From Pomphorhynchus laevis (lineage: Eukaryota > Acanthocephala > Palaeacanthocephala > Echinorhynchida > Pomphorhynchidae), in NCBI GenBank assembly GCA_012934845.2, contig WNNJ02003718.1, positions 62,001-126,000 of the forward strand: a stretch of DNA of 64,000 nucleotides. The letters run 5' to 3'. Of this stretch, positions 61,501 through 64,000 are shown piece by piece (position 1 is the first letter of the stretch; every line of letters starts with the position of its first letter). Made by a program: the position numbers and the translations under genes. The notes beneath the pieces were generated by a model. That model was not told where the DNA came from, made no database searches, and saw nothing but the letters and a program-made list of their open reading frames with translations.

Positions 61501-64000
61501 CCTTTTACATGTATTTTCCTGCTCTGAATTATCTAAGTTGTCTCTGGCACGGATTGATTTGATGTGACTGTCGGTTTTATGCTTTTTGTATTTTTGATAT
61601 TTTTGCTATTTTTTATCACCCAATGCTGAGAAGCAACGAGGTGTAAATAAATCTCTCTCAATAATATTTTATTATTTAATAATATTTTTTTATTTAATAA
61701 TATTTTATTATTCAGTAATATTTTATTATTTTCATATATTATTGATAAAATATATTTCAGCGATTGCTATCTATTTTAGATGGCAATGTACTATATAAAA
61801 TGTGTTGTAGTTTTGTTTTAAACATTTAATATTGCCATATATCGATTTACTGTGTTTTTATATTAAAATTTAAAATTTTTTAATTTAAACTGATTTTGGA
61901 GAAATAATGTAATTTAGGTAACGATAGTTACCTAACGATAATTAGGTAATGAATTTCTTAAATCTTTTATTTCTATTGTTATTAAACAATGTCATTTTAT
62001 CTTAAAAATGATTTGTGGCATTTCCTAAAATTTCCTAATCATTTATTTTTATCCACAAACTATCCAATTCGAATCTCGATTCGAATATTTGAACCGAAGA
62101 AGAAATTTTTATATTAAAATAAATTAGGTGAATTTTCTAATTAGTTACTATTTCATTAACTAATAATGATTATTCATTTAAATAATTTATTTTTTATTTC
62201 ATAATATTTTATTATTCAGTAATATTTTATTATTTTCATATATTATTGATAAAATATATTTCAGCGATTGCTATCTATTTTAGATGGCAATGTACTATAT
62301 AAAATGTGTTGTAGTTTTGTTTTAAACATTTAATATTGCCATATATCGATTTAACATTTTTCTAACAGATATTTTGAATCCGATACTACTCAGTTGCTTT
62401 GTGATGCCAATATAACGCCTGCTTCTAGTGATTTTACTGATACCGAGAACTGTTTGCTATCAAGTTCATCGTCTACAGCAAGTTCACATTGCCATGTTTC
62501 CGGAGATTTTACTTTTCTGTATTTCAGATATGTGCTGACGCAGTTTATTGTGGTATATGCTTTTTGTGCTTTCCAATGGATGTAAGTGCATTACTGCTAA
62601 ATGTTGAATCAATTTGTTCACTCAAACTTAGTTGAGATAAAAAAAGCTGATTAGTTTTGATGAAGAAAAGTGTTTGCCTGTTTAATTAATTTAGCTTAAC
62701 ATTTCATTAACTATAAAGCAGTTATTTAACAATTAATTAATTAGTCAACAATTAATTAAATATAAATTAGTTATTTAACAATTAATTAACTATAAATTAA
62801 TTATTTAATCAATTAATTATTATGATTTTTACATAAATTTTATGCTACAGAATAAAACTGCCGGTTAGCTGTAAATAAATCCAATTTCTTTCGGGTTTTA
62901 ATCTTTCGCTCTTTTGAAAGTAAGTTAGTATCTTTAAATATGTACTCATGTTCTATACGTTTAAAGTTTGTATGATGAAAACAATAATAGATTAATTTGT
63001 TATTTGAACAAATTATTTTATTGGATTCAAACATTTGTTGTAAGTAAAATGAGTTAAACTGATTTCTATTGATTATTCCCTTAAAAATATCTTAATAAAA
63101 GTATTTAGAAAAAATATATCTTATATAATAGATATAATATTATCTTAATAAAAGATATCTCATAAATATTTTAAAGATATAAATGACTTTATCTTTCAAA
63201 TTTCTTTATTATCAAAGAAATCCACAATTATATCATATTTCTGCTTTTTTTTATTGAGCTGAGATTTTGTAGAGCAAAATCTAAAATTTATTAGCAAAAT
63301 ATAAGTTTTTGCTTTTATATGACTAGCAACAAATCAACATTTTAGCTACCAGTAGCTCATGTTTCATAGACAAATCATCAAAATTCTCCCAGCCCTAGAT
63401 GTACATAAAAGCTGGAGGTTTCGTCTTGCGCCTTCTTTACGAACAAATTTTACAAAAAAACTAAAATTTCTGCACATCATGATTCTTATACGTATATATG
63501 TAAGCCGGTGCGTAAATAATATTGAATTATTCACTATTTTTAAATTTCTAGTTTATATTTCTAAACCGAAATATATAATCAAATCATTATGTTGGATCCT
63601 GCCTTGTTAGTGCAAAAAATCGCTTGAAACTGTTGCCCAGGAGCCAAAACTGGCTACGATTAATTTTTAATCCATATTTGCTACTAAATAACTGGACTTA
63701 GATCATCAGCTCCATCAATCTAATGTATCACAGCGATACCACCCAGCAGTCATCGTCAGTCGGATAAAGTGGTTAGGGTGCATTTCGACTGCTTTTGTGA
63801 TAACTGTAAAGACACCAGCAATATATATAGTAATTGATTTTGTTGATTTCTATCTATACTATCTTTTGATTAGTTTTAATCACTATTTCAGAAATTATAC
63901 TCTATAAATGTTTTTAACTAGGGAACATCTAGTCTTCGATGTCGACACGAATTTTGTAACACTTGCTGGGATTCCTATCTAAATACCCAAATACTTACCG
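58381..64000 (+). CDS. ARIH1: Ariadne-1/ARIH1 RBR E3 ubiquitin ligase, 5' part (runs off window)
   Basis: Exons 58381-58575, 58630-58697, 62369-62495, 62528-62581 and 63922-64000+ join in frame. Family role: RING-between-RING ligase that takes ubiquitin from the E2 UBCH7 via RING1 and passes it through a RING2 cysteine, activated by neddylated cullins. Visible: acidic N-terminus (MDESSDWGSADDNDDVQ), UBA-like region (about 45-90, with VVRMLLLHYKWDKEKLIERYF), and RING1 C138-x2-C141-x13-C155-x-H157-x2-C160-x2-C163. This is exactly the human ARIH1 spacing, with the E2-contact Ile in CGIC. The IBR and RING2 lie beyond the window. The start was chosen at the MDESSD methionine because the family begins with an acidic stretch; in-frame upstream codons exist back to 58240. 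Confidence 0.88.
58630..58697 (+). CDS. ARIH1: Ariadne-1 exon 2
   Basis: Encodes LSKSVVRMLLLHYKWDKEKL and IE plus two bases of Arg. This is the helix-rich UBA-like core (human ITRILLSHFNWDKEKLMER). The donor AAAG|GTATTT is in phase 2. Reading through gives YLSKQEYI then a stop, so the splice is needed. Confidence 0.9.
59350..59483 (+). repeat. 22-bp minisatellite, about six units
   Basis: Variants of GCGGATTAAACTATTTAAACT occur in tandem, diverging at a few positions in each unit. Confidence 0.75.
59628..59993 (+). pseudogene. Unidentified coding-like frame in Ariadne-1 intron
   Basis: 121 codons of complex composition with phrases TVGKFADCYAVELAMQHILL and KKRSQNSVTFADDVMWRADH, starting at a non-ATG codon. 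GC content is higher than in the flanking DNA. Upstream, in another reading, IDIQDLQSKLGFDDIYYQ precedes a stop. It may be a decayed transposon or pseudogene piece. I cannot name it. Confidence 0.3.
60058..60303 (+). repeat. Intronic duplication, block X copy 1
   Basis: Starts TTTGGAGAAATAATGTAATT and includes CGAATCTCGATTCGAATATT. Matches 61895-62135. Copy 1 is cut at its right end by the LINE. Confidence 0.8.
60304..61665 (+). mobile_element. 5'-truncated LINE, reverse transcriptase part
   Basis: The insertion starts inside RT at FGFRQHRSTLDAL. A 381-codon frame (60422-61567) carries FIDFKQAFDLMNRELL, NQGVLQGDPLSPLLFSLFIL, CVLYADDLVIL, NINKSKVIKF and the thumb. A Cys/His end CCIRILLHKWSCLCFCKESC and LLHVFSCSEL resembles the C-terminal CCHC of I/R1/Jockey-group LINEs. 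The stop is followed by ~95 bp to a GTGTAAATAAATC tail. A frame change near 60422 separates the first motif from the rest. Clade is unresolved; this differs from the other LINEs here. Confidence 0.75.
61700..61855 (+). repeat. Intronic duplication, block Y copy 1
   Basis: Includes GCGATTGCTATCTATTTTAG and AATATTGCCATATATCGATT. Nearly identical to 62200-62353. Confidence 0.8.
61895..62135 (+). repeat. Intronic duplication, block X copy 2
   Basis: Second copy of 60058-60303, followed by ~65 bp and then block Y copy 2, without a LINE. Confidence 0.8.
62200..62353 (+). repeat. Intronic duplication, block Y copy 2
   Basis: Its right end runs into the Ariadne-1 exon 3 acceptor (TTTTTCTAACAG), so this copy is likely the ancestral one. 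Confidence 0.8.
62369..62495 (+). CDS. ARIH1: Ariadne-1 exon 3
   Basis: Joined to exon 2 it gives LIERYFESDTTQLLCDANIT (human [20 protein letters not shown]), then a Ser/Thr-rich linker ending SSTASSHCH. Reading on past 62495 leads to a stop after the RING start is lost. Confidence 0.85.
62496..62527 (+). other. 32-nt Ariadne-1 intron
   Basis: GTTTCCGGAG ... GTATTTCAG. It is the only phase-0 GT in this exon that brings the RING1 frame in. Without removal the CGIC frame is not reached. Confidence 0.7.
62528..62581 (+). CDS. ARIH1: Ariadne-1 exon 4 (RING1 start)
   Basis: 18 codons: ICADAVYCGICFLCFPMD, carrying the first Zn-ligand pair CGIC (human CQIC). Donor GAT|GTAAGT, phase 0. Confidence 0.85.
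62582..63921. other. Ariadne-1 intron 4
   Basis: AT-rich, with TTAATTAATTA-type repeats at 62690-62820. The short frames at 62840-63034 (minus) and 63359-63610 (plus) have no recognisable content. Ends at TTTTTAACTAG. Confidence 0.6.
63922..64000 (+). CDS. ARIH1: Ariadne-1 exon 5 (RING1 end), cut by the window edge
   Basis: Encodes GTSSLRCRHEFCNTCWDSYL then NTQILT: ligands C-x-H-x2-C-x2-C followed by Trp and the SYL helix (human CGHKFCMQCWSEYLTTKI). In phase with exon 4. Confidence 0.88.

Larger units (their letters stand above)
58698..62368. other. Ariadne-1 intron 2
   Basis: 3.67-kb intron holding a 22-bp minisatellite (59350-59483), an unidentified frame (59628-59993), a duplicated block (60058-60303 with 61700-61855, and 61895-62135 with 62200-62353) and a LINE insertion. 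Confidence 0.75.

Overview
The window is AT-rich metazoan nuclear DNA. It has spliced genes with conventional GT-AG introns, some extremely short (32, 45, 46 and 54 nt), and is otherwise mostly transposon debris. Short introns, low GC and a CtBP that departs from the enzyme consensus suggest an ecdysozoan, perhaps a nematode-like animal, but nothing seen fixes the phylum. No tRNA, rRNA, CRISPR or bacterial operon was seen.

Two host genes are supported, both on the + strand. (1) A C-terminal binding protein (CtBP) transcriptional corepressor gene runs from 28530 to 50047. Eight exons join with every splice phase matching and encode about 523 residues. The NAD motif is intact, but all three catalytic dehydrogenase positions (Arg, Glu, His) are replaced. 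(2) The 5' part of an Ariadne-1/ARIH1 RBR ubiquitin ligase gene runs from 58381 off the right edge. Five exons encode the acidic N-terminus, the UBA-like region and RING1 with exact family spacing.

Layout: 1-1690 holds a Penelope-like RT remnant and AT-rich repeats. 2497-3684 holds three foldback elements. 4500-8860 is a nearly complete CR1/L2-like LINE with an open ORF1 and a damaged ORF2. 9.6-14.8 kb is a patchwork of tandem repeats, foldbacks and LINE pieces. 15.4-26.2 kb is a LINE graveyard of at least two Jockey-superfamily lineages in both orientations, ending in a 141-bp near-perfect palindrome. 28.5-50.0 kb is CtBP. Its intron 1 carries a zinc-knuckle LINE, intron 5 a ~319-bp satellite of 14 units split by an 856-bp foldback transposon, and intron 7 a crowd of AT-rich MITE-like repeats. 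50-58 kb holds an orphan ORF, a LINE 3' fragment, a ~380-bp tandem array and broken Ty3/gypsy remains. 58.4-64 kb is Ariadne-1, whose third intron holds a duplicated block with a LINE in one copy.

The most notable signals are: the satellite, whose minus strand carries a hammerhead-ribozyme-like core in half its units; the foldback element made by inverted duplication of the 5' end of a Tc1/mariner-like transposon, with 22-bp iterons and a TA target duplication; and the CtBP with its whole catalytic triad replaced. LINE coordinates are approximate at their ends.
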